A stretch of 64,000 nt of DNA, taken from the NCBI GenBank assembly GCA_019753155.1, contig JAIELG010000008.1, positions 1 to 64,000 on the forward strand, read 5' to 3'. Positions 8,403 to 20,255 of this stretch are shown here, in pieces. The DNA comes from Burkholderiales bacterium. GTDB taxonomy: Bacteria > Pseudomonadota > Gammaproteobacteria > Burkholderiales > JABEVD01. The notes beneath the pieces are model-generated. The model was not told the origin of the DNA and searched no databases. It saw nothing but the letters and a program-made list of their open reading frames with translations. The position numbers and the translations under genes were made by a program. Positions within the stretch are counted from its first letter, which is position 1. The number at the start of each line of letters is the position of its first letter.

Positions 8403-8495
8403 ATGCAGGCATTGCCATGGCTCGTCGTACTCGTCTTCATCCTGCCGGCCGTCATCATGCTGTCCGACTACGGCAACATCAAGAAAAAACAGTAA
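8403..8495 (+). CDS. 30-residue predicted membrane peptide
   Basis: An ATG at 8403 follows AAAGAAAGGATCAAAAC, a reasonable ribosome binding site. The product has a single hydrophobic segment (LPWLVVLVFILPAVIML, about residues 4-20) and a polar, lysine-rich tail (NIKKKQ). It sits alone between hpnE and a strong hairpin terminator that begins 8 bases after its stop, which argues for a real transcribed unit. It is too short for family assignment; its layout resembles small membrane-protein regulators or complex subunits, but no function is proposed. Confidence 0.5.
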   Translation: MQALPWLVVLVFILPAVIMLSDYGNIKKKQ

Positions 8496-8502
8496 TCCGG
8501 GA

Positions 8503-8529
8503 AAAAGGGGCGCGTCCAGCGCCCCTTTT
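8503..8529. terminator. Bidirectional intrinsic terminator
   Basis: AAAAGGGGCGC (8503-8513) and GCGCCCCTTTT (8519-8529) form a perfect 11-base-pair stem with a five-base loop, with A and T runs suited to both directions. It separates the convergent small ORF at 8403 and the gene at 8529-8894. Confidence 0.9.
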
Positions 8530-8894
8530 CAATGCAGGCTCAGGCTGGGGACATGCATGTTGGCAAAATCGTCCTCGACCATGTCGGTCACCATGGAATG
8601 TATTTCCACGTCGAACCATTCCTTGAACAGCTTGAGATTCCTGCCCGAAGGCCAGAGACTCTCGTCCCCCACCCAGTCTTCCAGTTCGCGCTCGAAAAGC
8701 TCGTCGAAATTCGAATAGACGAATTGAAGCGCGCTTTCCTCGTCGTCGAACTCGGGAATCAGGAGGGCCGTGGCATCCTTCCTGAGCTCATCGAGCGTCA
8801 TCCCTTCGGGAACGGGATCGATGCAGTTCACGAGCCAATCCAGGAATTGCTGTTTGGGTTTGATGATGGCGAGGCTGCGATTGATTTCGTACAT
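8529..8894 (-). CDS. Conserved hypothetical acidic protein
   Basis: The 121-residue product starts MYEINRSLAIIKPKQQFLDW and is rich in aspartate and glutamate, with several aromatic residues but no signal peptide, membrane segment or recognised motif. The N-terminal part resembles small uncharacterised proteins found in betaproteobacteria. Codon usage matches its neighbours and the frame is clean. It ends at the bidirectional terminator and is separated by about 60 bases from the ATPase gene upstream on the same strand. I do not recognise a function. Confidence 0.75.
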   Translation of the reverse strand: MYEINRSLAIIKPKQQFLDWLVNCIDPVPEGMTLDELRKDATALLIPEFDDEESALQFVYSNFDELFERELEDWVGDESLWPSGRNLKLFKEWFDVEIHSMVTDMVEDDFANMHVPSLSLH

Positions 8895-8956
8895 GCTGTT
8901 TCCACAAAGATGATGCCGCAATTGTAACCGCAATCGGGATGCAAAATTATGAAATT

Positions 8957-10144
8957 TTACGGCGGATCGGGAAAGCGTCTGACTGCGGGATGGTAGGCTG
9001 TCCTGTAGGAATCGGGGAGCCTGGTCAGCGCATCGGCAGCCAGCGTCCTGGAAGGGTATGAGCCGTATACGACGAGATACCTGCCGGCCTTCACCGGATA
9101 GATGTAAATCGAATTCACGTCGATTGCGGAGGCCCCGAGGAAATGGGAAAGCCAGTCCTTCCTCTCGCGCCCGATCTCGAAGAGGCCAATGGTATACGCT
9201 TTCGGCCCGGAGAGGTGCCGCATGGAAATGCCGATTCTGTCCTCTACGGCATCGATGCTCATGCGGGGCTCGCTCAGAATTGCCGGCATCCCCAGCAGGA
9301 GAAGAAGCACAACGGCAGGGAGCATCCTGCCTGCGACGGGTTCGTGACCACTGTCCCTGACGGCGACCCTGGCGTGCTTTGCCCTGATCGTGATCGAACC
9401 GTCGACATAGGCCGCGAGCAACGATTTGTCGGCAAGGATGTTGATCCGCCTCATGAGTCCGTTCGAAGCAGAATAGATCAAGCTCGCCGCTCCCCGGCTG
9501 AACGGGTTTTCCCCGAAAAACCCGGCCGCCCGCATCCTGAACCCGAGATAATCCGCCATCGCATCGCGTGACATGGGCTTCACGGAAAAATGGTGCACGA
9601 TCCTGTCCCTGAGTTGCCTCATTCTGGGCAGGCCGAGCTTCCCGTCCAGCTCCGGCTGCCCGAACAGAATAAGCCTCAAGAGCTTGTGCCGGCTCGATTC
9701 GAGGTTGTAGAGCAGCCTCAATTCCTCCAGGGTTTCGCAAGGCATCGCATGCGCTTCGTCTATGATGACAAGCACGCTCCTGCCCCGTGCATATTTCTCG
9801 ATGAGGGCATCCTGCACCAGCTTCAAAACCCTGGCCGGGCGCAAATCCCGCGAATCCAGCCCCAGTTCGTCCGCAACGGCGTAGATGACATCCTCCCTGG
9901 AAATGGCCGGATTAGGCAGGTATATCGTTTCGACTGTTTCGGGCAGACTTTCCATCAGCATCCTGCACAGCATGGTTTTCCCGCTGCCCACTTCGCTCGT
10001 CACCTTGATGATGCCGTCCCCATGAGTTGCGGCATAAATCAAAACTTCGAGCAACTCTCCGCGCCCGGCGCCAGGATAGAAAAACCCGGTTGCCGGGGTA
10101 ATGGAAAAGGGCGCCTCCGAAAGGCCGAAATAAGAAAGGTACAT
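8957..10144 (-). CDS. ExeA/MshM-like AAA ATPase with C-terminal SPOR-like region
   Basis: The 395-residue protein starts MYLSYFGLSEAPFSITP, the typical N-terminus of the ExeA/GspA/MshM family. Walker A (EVGSGKT, near 48-54) and Walker B (VLVIIDEAH, near 125-133) are intact. A membrane segment near 277-293 (LPAVVLLLLLGMPAIL) is followed by a periplasmic tail with a SPOR-like pattern (YIYPVKAGRYLVVYGSY). Such ATPases help build type II secretion or MSHA-type pili across peptidoglycan. No secretion or MSHA genes lie nearby, so its partner is unknown. The ATG at 10144 follows the upstream ABC gene by 4 bases; a GTG at 10156 would overlap it. Confidence 0.8.
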   Translation of the reverse strand: MYLSYFGLSEAPFSITPATGFFYPGAGRGELLEVLIYAATHGDGIIKVTSEVGSGKTMLCRMLMESLPETVETIYLPNPAISREDVIYAVADELGLDSRDLRPARVLKLVQDALIEKYARGRSVLVIIDEAHAMPCETLEELRLLYNLESSRHKLLRLILFGQPELDGKLGLPRMRQLRDRIVHHFSVKPMSRDAMADYLGFRMRAAGFFGENPFSRGAASLIYSASNGLMRRINILADKSLLAAYVDGSITIRAKHARVAVRDSGHEPVAGRMLPAVVLLLLLGMPAILSEPRMSIDAVEDRIGISMRHLSGPKAYTIGLFEIGRERKDWLSHFLGASAIDVNSIYIYPVKAGRYLVVYGSYPSRTLAADALTRLPDSYRTAYHPAVRRFPDPP

Positions 10145-10148
10145 GGCG

Positions 10149-10874
10149 TCAATCACCGATTGCGCGCAGGAAAGCCTGCTCGATGGTGCGCTCCGACGCT
10201 ATCAGGCAAAGCGCGTCCGGCGTTCCGGAAAATTTCAGCTCTCCATCGTGCAGCACGATCATCGTGTCGCAAATTTCACCCATTTCGGCAAGGGAATGGG
10301 ACGTGAAGAGCAGCGTTTTTCCCGCATCCTTCATCCGCACAAGCTTCGCCTTCACCAGAATCCTGGCCTTCGCATCCAGCCCGCTCATCGGTTCATCGAG
10401 TACGAACAGATCCTTTCCGCTCAAAAAACAGGCGGCAAGCCCGAGCTTCTGCGTCATCCCCTTGGAAAATGCCCTGACCGGCTTGTCGAGCGCATCCCGC
10501 TCTAGATCCAGGTCTTCCAGAACCGCGAACATTGCGGATTTATCCGGCTCGATATCATGGAGTTTCATGGAATAGCTCAGGAAATCCCCGCCATTCAGGT
10601 AGTAAGGCGGATTGAAGCGTTCCGGCAGATAGGCGAGCCTTGCCCTGGCGCGGCTCTCGACATGGGATACGCCGAAAATCTCGACCCGCCCGGAATCGAG
10701 CGCGCAAAAATCGAGCATGCACTTGATGAGCGTGGTCTTTCCCGCGCCGTTCACTCCGGCCAATCCGAGGAAACGGCCGGAATCGAGGCTGAAATCCACA
10801 TCACTGAAAACGACTGATTTTCCGAATTTTTTCCCTGCGCCATAAAACCCGAGCGCCGCATTGCCGTGAAGCAT
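10149..10874 (-). CDS. ABC transporter ATP-binding protein (ABC-2 type, orphan)
   Basis: This 241-residue ATPase has Walker A GVNGAGKTT (near residues 40-48), the signature region AFSKGMTQKL (near 134-143), Walker B LFVLDEPMSGLD and the switch histidine TSHSLAEM. The sequence style matches ATPases of ABC-2 exporters of the CcmA/NatA type. No permease gene is adjacent: downstream is the ExeA-like ATPase, and divergently upstream lies the Mla operon. In related genomes an ABC ATPase/permease pair often sits between mlaB and ibaG, so this may be a displaced remnant of such a pair; that is inference. Confidence 0.85.
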   Translation of the reverse strand: MLHGNAALGFYGAGKKFGKSVVFSDVDFSLDSGRFLGLAGVNGAGKTTLIKCMLDFCALDSGRVEIFGVSHVESRARARLAYLPERFNPPYYLNGGDFLSYSMKLHDIEPDKSAMFAVLEDLDLERDALDKPVRAFSKGMTQKLGLAACFLSGKDLFVLDEPMSGLDAKARILVKAKLVRMKDAGKTLLFTSHSLAEMGEICDTMIVLHDGELKFSGTPDALCLIASERTIEQAFLRAIGD

Positions 10875-10971
10875 CGAACTCCCCTTAAGTTACCCTTAAA
10901 CTCTCCACTCCAATATAGCAGCCGTCCGCCGCAATCCAAGGCACTGTCTTTGTCCTGGAAGGTGGTTTAAA

Positions 10972-11811
10972 ATGGCGGCTTATTCTCTGGGAAACATTGT
11001 GCAGTCGGCGAATTTCGTAGAAATCAGAAACCTCAATTTCACCTATGACACGCGCCCGATCCTGAAGGGCATCGACATGGATATCCACAAGGGCCAGGTT
11101 GTTGCGATCATGGGCGGGAGCGGCTGCGGCAAAACCACGCTCCTGAGACTGATCGGCGGGCAAATCAGGCCGACCGGAGGACACGTCAGGTTCGACGGAG
11201 AGATCATCCACGAGCTCGACAGGGACGCGCTTTATGAGACCCGGCGCAAGATGGGCATGCTGTTCCAGTTCGGCGCGCTTTTCACGGATCTTTCGGTGTT
11301 CGACAATGTCGCGTTCCAGATGCGCGAACATACCGACCTGCCCGAGGCGATCATCCGCGATCTCGTCCTGATGAAGCTCGACGCGGTCGGCCTGCGCGGC
11401 GCGAGGGATCTGATGCCGAACCATCTTTCGGGCGGAATGGCAAGGCGCGTGGCCCTGGCGAGAACGATTGCGCTCGACCCCATGCTCATCATGTACGACG
11501 AGCCTTTCACGGGGCTCGATCCGATATCGCTCGGAGTCATCGGCAACCTGATCAGGAAGCTCAACGATGCGCTCGGCGCGACTTCCATCGTCGTCACGCA
11601 CGACGTTCAGGAATCCTTCCAGATCGTCGATTATGTCTATTTCATCTCCGAAGGCGTCGTCGTCGCGCACGGCACGCCCGAGGACATGTACGCGTCGAGC
11701 GTCCCGTTCGTTCACCAGTTCATACACGGCGAAATAGACGGACCCGTACCGTTTCACTATCCGGCCTTGCCCTACCCGGAAGATCTTTTCCTGGAACGCT
11801 CCCATGCTTGA
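10972..11811 (+). CDS. mlaF: Phospholipid ABC transporter ATPase MlaF
   Basis: The 279-residue ATPase energises the MlaFEDB inner-membrane complex that moves phospholipids between the inner and outer membranes. Walker [10 protein letters not shown], the signature [13 protein letters not shown] and Walker [14 protein letters not shown] are intact, followed by [10 protein letters not shown]. The ATG at 10972 has GGAAGG upstream; a GTG at 10999 is the alternative. The protein carries a longer tail than E. coli MlaF (to [13 protein letters not shown]). It overlaps mlaE by 8 bases and heads mlaFEDCB. Confidence 0.95.
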   Translation: MAAYSLGNIVQSANFVEIRNLNFTYDTRPILKGIDMDIHKGQVVAIMGGSGCGKTTLLRLIGGQIRPTGGHVRFDGEIIHELDRDALYETRRKMGMLFQFGALFTDLSVFDNVAFQMREHTDLPEAIIRDLVLMKLDAVGLRGARDLMPNHLSGGMARRVALARTIALDPMLIMYDEPFTGLDPISLGVIGNLIRKLNDALGATSIVVTHDVQESFQIVDYVYFISEGVVVAHGTPEDMYASSVPFVHQFIHGEIDGPVPFHYPALPYPEDLFLERSHA

Positions 11812-12598
11812 GCATCTGGACAGGCTCATCAGGAAAACCGGGCATGCGGGCATCGATGCCATATGGCGTCTGGGTTATGCCGGAAAGTTCATGTTCCTTA
11901 CCCTGATCGGTTCGGGAACGAGCTTCAGACGCTTTCACCTCACCATACGCGAAATTTATTTCACCGGGGTGCGCTCGCTCATCATCATCGTCGTTTCCGG
12001 CCTGTTCGTAGGCATGGTTCTGGGGCTGCAAGGCTACGAAACCCTGCAACGCTACGGCGCCTCGTCCTCCCTGGGCGTCATGGTGGCGCTCGCCCTCGTG
12101 CGCGAACTCGGCCCGGTGGTTGCCGCGCTCCTGTTCGCAAGCCGGGCAGGTTCCGCGATAACGGCGGAAATCGGCCTCATGAAGGCGACGGAACAGCTTT
12201 CCGCCATGGAAATGATGGCGGTCGATCCGATATCGAGGGTGGTGGCCCCGCGCTTCTGGTCCGGCGTAATCTCCATGCCGCTCCTCGCTGCGATATTCAA
12301 CACGATGGGCATTTTCGGCGGCTACCTGATCGGAGTGGTGCTGATCGGGGTGGACGAAGGCTCGTTCTGGTCGCAAATGCAGGCCGGGGTCGATCTCAGG
12401 TATGACATCATGAACGGGGTGATCAAGAGCTTCGTTTTCGGCATCGCGGTGACGGCGATCGCGGTTTTCGAAGGTTATGATTCCCCGCCCACGGCGGAAG
12501 GCGTTTCCAGTGCCACGACGCGCACCGTTGTCACGTCTTCCCTGTCCGTTTTGATTCTGGATTTCGTTTTGACCTCATTCATGTTTCGGGGAGCTTGA
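11804..12598 (+). CDS. mlaE: Phospholipid ABC transporter permease MlaE
   Basis: This 264-residue inner-membrane permease has the MlaE family core: several hydrophobic helices, the [21 protein letters not shown] motif near residues 123-143 and the ATPase-contacting region following it. It binds phospholipid within a homodimer under the MlaD ring. The gene overlaps mlaF and ends 4 bases before mlaD, consistent with stoichiometric production. Confidence 0.95.
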   Translation: MLEHLDRLIRKTGHAGIDAIWRLGYAGKFMFLTLIGSGTSFRRFHLTIREIYFTGVRSLIIIVVSGLFVGMVLGLQGYETLQRYGASSSLGVMVALALVRELGPVVAALLFASRAGSAITAEIGLMKATEQLSAMEMMAVDPISRVVAPRFWSGVISMPLLAAIFNTMGIFGGYLIGVVLIGVDEGSFWSQMQAGVDLRYDIMNGVIKSFVFGIAVTAIAVFEGYDSPPTAEGVSSATTRTVVTSSLSVLILDFVLTSFMFRGA

Positions 12599-12602
12599 TT
12601 TA

Positions 12603-13070
12603 ATGGAACGCACAACACTGGATTTATGGGTAGGCATTTTCATCGCCGCCGGCATCGGAGCGATACTCCTGCTCGCACTCAAGGTAGGAAACATGAGCAG
12701 CTTCAATGGTTCCAACACATACCAGATTTATGCCTATTTCGACAACATCGGCGGATTGAAGCAGCGCGCCCCGATCAAGAGCGCGGGCGTCGTGGTCGGC
12801 AGGGTCGCGGCGATCGCTCTGGATCCGAAGCAGTACAAGGCCCGCGTCACGTTCAACCTCGACAGGCAATACCAGTTCTCGAAGGACAGCACCGCTTCCA
12901 TCCTGACTTCCGGACTGCTCGGCGAGCAGTATATCGGCATTGAAACCGGGGCAGAAGACGCCATGCTCAAACCCGGAGACACCCTGGCATTCACCCAGTC
13001 GGCCGTGGTTCTCGAAAAATTGATCGGTCAATTCATCTTCAACAAGGCCGGCTCAGGCAATCACAACTAG
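12603..13070 (+). CDS. mlaD: MlaD, MCE-domain phospholipid-binding subunit
   Basis: The 155-residue protein has one N-terminal membrane anchor (LWVGIFIAAGIGAILLLAL, near 7-25) and one MCE domain (YFDNIGGLKQRAPIKSAGVVVG, with the glycine-rich strand ILTSGLLGEQYIGIE near 100-114). MCE proteins form a periplasmic hexameric ring that passes phospholipids to MlaC. Length is typical for MlaD. It sits between mlaE and mlaC. Confidence 0.95.
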   Translation: MERTTLDLWVGIFIAAGIGAILLLALKVGNMSSFNGSNTYQIYAYFDNIGGLKQRAPIKSAGVVVGRVAAIALDPKQYKARVTFNLDRQYQFSKDSTASILTSGLLGEQYIGIETGAEDAMLKPGDTLAFTQSAVVLEKLIGQFIFNKAGSGNHN

Positions 13071-13080
13071 AAAGGTCATC

Positions 13081-13677
13081 ATGAGAAAACTGTTAACCCT
13101 ACTCCTCCTCGTCCCGGCGCTGGCTCATGCGGAAGTCGCGCCTGATGTATTAATCAAGGATCTCGCCCAGGAAGTGACCACCATCATCAAGCAGGAGAAA
13201 GCCAGAAACTCGAACAAAAAGGAATTGGCTGTAGCCGTCGACACCAAGATCATGCCCCATTTCGATTTTACCCGGATGACGAAGCTGGCTGTCGGCAAGG
13301 GGTGGAAGGATGCATCGCCCGAGCAGCAGAAGGCGCTGACCCAGGAATTCCACACCCTGCTCATGAACACCTATTCCAACGCGCTGCATTCCTACGAGAA
13401 CGAGCCCATAGAAGTCCTCCCGCTATCCGCCCAACCCGCATCGGATCAGGTCATGGTACACAGCCGCGTCATCCAGAATGGCAAGGAACCCGTCACGATC
13501 GATTACAGGATGGAAAAAACCGGCCAGGGATGGATGATTTTCGATGTGGCAGTGGAAGGCGTGAGCCTCGTCACGAATTACCGCAGCACGTTCCAGACCG
13601 AGATCAGCAATACCGGCATATCCGGCCTCATCAAGCTGCTCGAGGACAAGAACAAGAAATTCGATACAAGCAAATGA
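13081..13677 (+). CDS. mlaC: Periplasmic phospholipid-binding protein MlaC
   Basis: The 198-residue protein begins with a Sec signal peptide (MRKLLTLLLLVPALAHA, likely cleaved after residue 17). The mature part has the Ttg2D/MlaC fold pattern with HFDFTRMTKLAVGKGW near 60-75 and VSLVTNYRSTFQTEI near the C-terminus. MlaC carries a phospholipid between MlaD and the outer-membrane MlaA complex. In many relatives an mlaA gene lies within this operon; here it does not. Confidence 0.94.
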   Translation: MRKLLTLLLLVPALAHAEVAPDVLIKDLAQEVTTIIKQEKARNSNKKELAVAVDTKIMPHFDFTRMTKLAVGKGWKDASPEQQKALTQEFHTLLMNTYSNALHSYENEPIEVLPLSAQPASDQVMVHSRVIQNGKEPVTIDYRMEKTGQGWMIFDVAVEGVSLVTNYRSTFQTEISNTGISGLIKLLEDKNKKFDTSK

Positions 13678-13955
13678 TCTCCCGTCAAGGCGCGCGCATT
13701 TCCATGGAAGGCCCTGTCGCCATCTGGAACGTCAGGGAAATGCTTGCGCAGGGCCTTGCCGAGATCGAAAATGGCGCGATCGAAGTCGACCTTGCCAGGG
13801 TATCCAGCGTGGATTCGTCCGCGATCGGCATGATGCTCGAATGGATGCGGGCGGCAAAACGGCACAATCGAAGTCTGTCCTTTCTCAACATGACGCAGGA
13901 ACTCCAGAGCCTCGCCCGCCTCTACGGGCTGGACGGGGTGATTCCCCAAGGATAA
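13674..13955 (+). CDS. mlaB: STAS-domain protein MlaB
   Basis: This 93-residue STAS-domain protein has the anti-sigma-antagonist-like core VDLARVSSVDSSAIGMMLEWMR near residues 38-59, including the conserved DSSA loop. MlaB binds MlaF and is needed for complex assembly and activity. The start ATG at 13674 overlaps the mlaC stop as ATGA. It is the last gene of the mla operon, followed by a 69-base gap to ibaG. Confidence 0.92.
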   Translation: MISRQGARISMEGPVAIWNVREMLAQGLAEIENGAIEVDLARVSSVDSSAIGMMLEWMRAAKRHNRSLSFLNMTQELQSLARLYGLDGVIPQG

Positions 13956-14024
13956 GCGCCTATCCTTCACACCCCCTGGACTGTTAGAATCAGGTTCGAA
14001 TTGCTCAAATTTAAAGAGGACGCC

Positions 14025-16152
<2,128 letters not shown>

Positions 16153-16172
16153 ATTTCGTGTAAAATCAGATC

Positions 16173-17477
16173 ATGTCCATTATTTCCCGCCTCGACACCC
16201 TCCAACCCGGCTTCGATTCCGGACTTGGGCGCCTGCTCGCCATCGAGAACATGCGCGACCCGAAAATCGAGGAAACGGTCGCCTCCATCCTTCTCGATGT
16301 CAGAACAAGGCAGGATGCCGCGCTGCTCGACTATACGAAAAAATTCGACAGGCTCGATGCCGCTTCGATGCAGGAACTCGACCTGCCCAAATCGAGACTG
16401 GATGATGCGCTTGCAAATCTGCCCGAGAATCAGCGGGAAGCTCTCTGCGCTGCGGCAGACAGGATCAGGGCTTACCACGGGAAGCAGATCCAGACGTCCT
16501 GGCGCCATGTCGAGGAAGACGGAACCATGCTCGGGCAGAAGATCACGCCGCTCGACCGCGTGGGGCTTTACGTGCCCGGAGGCAAGGCCGCCTATCCTTC
16601 ATCCGTCCTCATGAATGCGATTCCGGCCAAAGTGGCGGGCGTATCGGAACTCATCATGGTCGTCCCCACCCCGGACGGGGAAAAAAACGAACTCGTCCTT
16701 GCGGCGGCCGCAATCTGCGGCATCGACAGGGTGTTCTGCATCGGAGGCGCGCAGGCCGTCGGAGCGCTCGCCTACGGCACCGAGACGGTTCCCGCGGTAG
16801 ACAAAATCGTGGGGCCGGGAAATGCTTATGTGGCCGAAGCCAAGCGCAGGGTTTTCGGGACTGTCGGCATCGACATGATTGCAGGCCCATCCGAAATCCT
16901 GGTGATTTGCGACGGAAAAACAAACCCCGACTGGATCGCCATGGATCTCTTTTCACAGGCCGAACACGACGAGATCGCCCAATCCATCCTGCTCTCTCCC
17001 GACGGGGATTTCCTCGACAGGGTCGAAGCGAGCATGGCAAAGCTGCTTCCCGAAATGCCCCGGCGCGACGTGATATCCGCATCCCTCCGGAACAGGGGGG
17101 CGCTCGTCAAGGTGAAGGATCTTGGGCAAGCCTGCGAAATCGCAAACAGGATCGCGCCCGAACACCTCGAACTCTCCGTGGAGGATCCGGAAGCGCTTCT
17201 GGAAAAAATCAGGCATGCAGGGGCGATCTTCATGGGCCGCTATGCATCCGAGTCGCTCGGGGATTACTGCGCGGGGCCGAACCATGTGCTGCCTACATCG
17301 AGAACCGCCAGATTTTCATCCCCTCTGGGCGTATATGACTTCCAGAAGCGCAGCAGCCTGATTTCGGTATCCAGGGCGGGCGCAGCGAGCCTGGGGAAAA
17401 TAGCGCAGACGCTCGCTCTCGGCGAAGGCCTGCAGGCTCACGCCAGATCCGCCTCATTTCGTTTCGAGCCATCTTAA
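16173..17477 (+). CDS. hisD: Histidinol dehydrogenase
   Basis: The 434-residue zinc enzyme oxidises histidinol to histidine through histidinal. It has [20 protein letters not shown] near residues 130-149, the [15 protein letters not shown] segment, the [11 protein letters not shown] loop and the C-terminal [18 protein letters not shown]. Length is normal. The following gene is hisB after 8 bases; hisC, expected here in related operons, is missing. Confidence 0.96.
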   Translation: MSIISRLDTLQPGFDSGLGRLLAIENMRDPKIEETVASILLDVRTRQDAALLDYTKKFDRLDAASMQELDLPKSRLDDALANLPENQREALCAAADRIRAYHGKQIQTSWRHVEEDGTMLGQKITPLDRVGLYVPGGKAAYPSSVLMNAIPAKVAGVSELIMVVPTPDGEKNELVLAAAAICGIDRVFCIGGAQAVGALAYGTETVPAVDKIVGPGNAYVAEAKRRVFGTVGIDMIAGPSEILVICDGKTNPDWIAMDLFSQAEHDEIAQSILLSPDGDFLDRVEASMAKLLPEMPRRDVISASLRNRGALVKVKDLGQACEIANRIAPEHLELSVEDPEALLEKIRHAGAIFMGRYASESLGDYCAGPNHVLPTSRTARFSSPLGVYDFQKRSSLISVSRAGAASLGKIAQTLALGEGLQAHARSASFRFEPS

Positions 17478-17485
17478 GGAGCATC

Positions 17486-18073
17486 ATGCGGGAAGCCGAA
17501 GTCAAAAGGAATACGCTGGAAACAGCGGTCAGCGTCAAAATCAATCTCGACGGAACGGGAAAATCCGGAATGGCGACGGGAATCGGCTTCTTCGATCACA
17601 TGCTCGACCAGATTGCGAAACACGGCCTGATCGATCTCGCCGTCGATGCGAAAGGGGATCTGCATATCGACGGACACCATACCGTCGAGGACATCGGCAT
17701 TACCATGGGTCAGGCGTTTTCCGGGGCGATCGGGGAAAAGAAAGGCATACGCCGCTACGGACACGCCTATGTACCGCTGGACGAAGCGCTCTCGCGGGTC
17801 GTGGTCGACATTTCCGGCAGGCCCGGTCTTGTCATGGATGTGGCATTCACGCGCGCCATGGTGGGGGAATTCGACCTGGAACTCGTTCGAGAATTCTTCC
17901 AGGGCTTCGTGAACCATGCCTCAATCACCCTGCACATCGACAACCTCAAGGGATGCAATGCGCACCATCAGTGCGAAACCATTTTCAAGGCATTCGGGCG
18001 CGCCTTGAGGTCGGCCTGCGAAATCGATCCGCGCCTCGACAACGCCATGCCTTCGACCAAGGGCTGCCTGTAA
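17486..18073 (+). CDS. hisB: Imidazoleglycerol-phosphate dehydratase
   Basis: This 195-residue protein is the monofunctional dehydratase HisB, without the N-terminal phosphatase domain found in enterobacteria. Metal-binding motifs [23 protein letters not shown] and [18 protein letters not shown] are intact. It produces imidazole-acetol phosphate, the substrate of the HisC aminotransferase, whose gene is not here. A separate histidinol-phosphate phosphatase must also exist elsewhere. Confidence 0.95.
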   Translation: MREAEVKRNTLETAVSVKINLDGTGKSGMATGIGFFDHMLDQIAKHGLIDLAVDAKGDLHIDGHHTVEDIGITMGQAFSGAIGEKKGIRRYGHAYVPLDEALSRVVVDISGRPGLVMDVAFTRAMVGEFDLELVREFFQGFVNHASITLHIDNLKGCNAHHQCETIFKAFGRALRSACEIDPRLDNAMPSTKGCL

Positions 18074-18074
18074 A

Positions 18075-18746
18075 ATGGCTGAAATAGCCATAGTCGATTA
18101 TGGCATGGGAAACCTGCGCTCGGTCTCCAAGGCGATCGAGCATGTTGCGCCTGGCTCGAAGGTATCCGTGACCCGCGAAGCATCCGAAATACTGGCGGCA
18201 AGCCATGTCGTTTTTCCCGGACAGGGCGCCATGCCGGACTGCATGCGGGAACTCGATTCCAGGGGGTTGCGGGATGCGGTCGTGCGCGCGGCATGCGAAA
18301 AACCATTCCTGGGCATATGCATCGGGCTGCAGATGCTTTTCGATTTCAGCGAAGAAGGCAGCGTGGCGGGACTCGGCATACTGAAGGGCAAGGTGAAGCG
18401 GTTTCCCCAGGAGAAAATGCATGACGCATCCGGCGAAAAGATGAAAGTGCCGCATATCGGCTGGAACGGGGTCGAACAATGCGCCTTCCATCCGCTCTGG
18501 GAAGGGATAGGGCAGGACAGCCGCTTCTATTTCGTGCACAGCTACTATGTCGAGCCGGACGACGAGGGCATCGTCGCAGCATACAGCCGTTACCCTTTCC
18601 GCTTCGCTGCGGCCGTGGCTAAGGACAATATTTTTGCCGTACAATTCCATCCGGAGAAAAGCCAGAGCGCAGGGCTTGCCCTGCTGCGCAATTTTTCGCT
18701 CTGGAATGGCAAAACATCAAGTGGAGAAAAACAGCGGTCATGTTGA
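18075..18746 (+). CDS. hisH: Imidazole glycerol phosphate synthase, glutaminase subunit
   Basis: The 223-residue class I amidotransferase supplies ammonia to HisF. The nucleophile cysteine is in [12 protein letters not shown] (near residues 77-88) and the catalytic His-Glu pair is in QFHPEKSQ near the C-terminus. The start [13 protein letters not shown] is typical. It begins one base after hisB and overlaps hisA by 7 bases. The C-terminus has a short extra polar tail. Confidence 0.95.
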   Translation: MAEIAIVDYGMGNLRSVSKAIEHVAPGSKVSVTREASEILAASHVVFPGQGAMPDCMRELDSRGLRDAVVRAACEKPFLGICIGLQMLFDFSEEGSVAGLGILKGKVKRFPQEKMHDASGEKMKVPHIGWNGVEQCAFHPLWEGIGQDSRFYFVHSYYVEPDDEGIVAAYSRYPFRFAAAVAKDNIFAVQFHPEKSQSAGLALLRNFSLWNGKTSSGEKQRSC

Positions 18747-19492
18747 TTATTCCTGCTATCGATTTGAAGGACGGCGAATGCGTTCGCCTCAAGCAAGGCC
18801 TGATGGAAGTCGCCACAGTCTTCTCGGACGATCCGGCAACCACGGCGAAGCATTGGCTGACCCAGGGTGCGAGACGGCTTCATCTTGTCGACCTCAACGG
18901 CGCATTCGCCGGAAAACCCAAGAATGGGGATGCGATCCGCTCGATTCTGAAGGCCGTGGGGGATGAGATTCCGGTCCAGCTCGGCGGCGGAATCCGCGAC
19001 CTGGAGACCATAGAGCGCTATCTCGACGACGGCATCACCACCGTCATCATAGGAACGGCTGCGGTCAAGACGCCGGGCTTCCTGCATGACGCCTGCAACG
19101 CATTTCCCGGCCATATCATGGTCGGGCTGGATGCCAAGGATGGCAAGGTTGCCGTCAACGGCTGGTCGAAAGTAACCGGGCACGATGTCGTCGATCTCGC
19201 CAAACGCTTCCAGGATTACGGCGTCGAGGCGGTCATTTACACCGATATCGGACGGGACGGCATGCTCTCCGGGGTCAACATCGAGGCGACGCTGAACCTT
19301 GCACGCGAGCTTACCATTCCCGTGATCGCGAGCGGCGGCATCACCAATCTGGATGACGTCAGGGCGCTTTGCGCGATAGAGTCCGAAGGCATCATGGGGG
19401 CGATCACGGGGCGCGCCATCTATGAAGGCACACTCGACTTCAACGCGGCGCAGGAACTTGCGGATGCGTTGGCCCCGAAATTCCCGGAATAA
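18740..19492 (+). CDS. hisA: ProFAR isomerase HisA
   Basis: The 250-residue (beta/alpha)8-barrel isomerase opens the ribose ring of ProFAR. The catalytic aspartates are in [13 protein letters not shown] (5-17) and [14 protein letters not shown] (near 168-181); phosphate loops are in QLGGGIRD and [11 protein letters not shown]. It overlaps hisH and is followed by hisF one base after its stop, as in most his operons. Confidence 0.96.
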   Translation: MLIIPAIDLKDGECVRLKQGLMEVATVFSDDPATTAKHWLTQGARRLHLVDLNGAFAGKPKNGDAIRSILKAVGDEIPVQLGGGIRDLETIERYLDDGITTVIIGTAAVKTPGFLHDACNAFPGHIMVGLDAKDGKVAVNGWSKVTGHDVVDLAKRFQDYGVEAVIYTDIGRDGMLSGVNIEATLNLARELTIPVIASGGITNLDDVRALCAIESEGIMGAITGRAIYEGTLDFNAAQELADALAPKFPE

Positions 19493-19493
19493 A

Positions 19494-20255
19494 ATGGGAC
19501 TCGCAAAAAGGATCATTCCCTGCCTCGACGTGACCGGAGGGCGGGTCGTCAAGGGCATCAATTTCGTCGGACTCAAGGATGCGGGAGATCCCGTCGAAAT
19601 CGCCCGGCGTTATGACGAGCAGGGCGCGGACGAACTCACTTTCCTCGACATCACGGCAAGTTCGGACGAGCGCGGACTGATCCTGAAAATCATAGAGGAC
19701 GTGGCATCCCAGGTGTTCATTCCGCTCACCGTGGGCGGCGGAGTCAGGGCCGTGGCGGACGTGCGCAGCCTGCTCAATGCGGGCGCCGACAAGGTCAGCA
19801 TGAACACTTCGGCGGTCGCCAATCCCGAGCTTGTCAGAGAAGCATCGAACCGCTTCGGCTCTCAATGCATCGTGGTCGCGATCGACGCCAAGCGGACCGG
19901 GGAAAGAACATGGGAGGTTTTCACCCATGGCGGCAGAAATGAGACCGGGCTGGACGCGGTCGCCTGGGCGGTGAAGATGCAGGAATTCGGGGCGGGAGAA
20001 ATCCTGCTCACCAGCATGGACAGGGACGGCACGAAAAACGGTTTCGATCTCGAACTCACGCGCGCCGTATCGGATGCGCTCGACATTCCCCTCATCGCGA
20101 GCGGCGGGGTGGGCAATCTCGAACATCTGGCGCAGGGCGTGCTTGAAGGACACGCGGATGCGGTGCTTGCGGCGAGCATTTTTCATTACGGCGAATTTAC
20201 CGTGAGGCAGGCGAAGGCATACATGGCAAGTCGGCATATCGAGGTGAGACTTTGA
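19494..20255 (+). CDS. hisF: Imidazole glycerol phosphate synthase, cyclase subunit
   Basis: The 253-residue barrel enzyme cyclises PRFAR using ammonia from HisH, giving imidazole glycerol phosphate and AICAR. The N-terminal [15 protein letters not shown] (7-21) holds the catalytic Asp, the second is in [15 protein letters not shown], and phosphate loops are VGGGVR and IASGGVGN. The ATG at 19494 is the conserved start; a longer frame upstream lies inside hisA. Confidence 0.96.
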   Translation: MGLAKRIIPCLDVTGGRVVKGINFVGLKDAGDPVEIARRYDEQGADELTFLDITASSDERGLILKIIEDVASQVFIPLTVGGGVRAVADVRSLLNAGADKVSMNTSAVANPELVREASNRFGSQCIVVAIDAKRTGERTWEVFTHGGRNETGLDAVAWAVKMQEFGAGEILLTSMDRDGTKNGFDLELTRAVSDALDIPLIASGGVGNLEHLAQGVLEGHADAVLAASIFHYGEFTVRQAKAYMASRHIEVRL

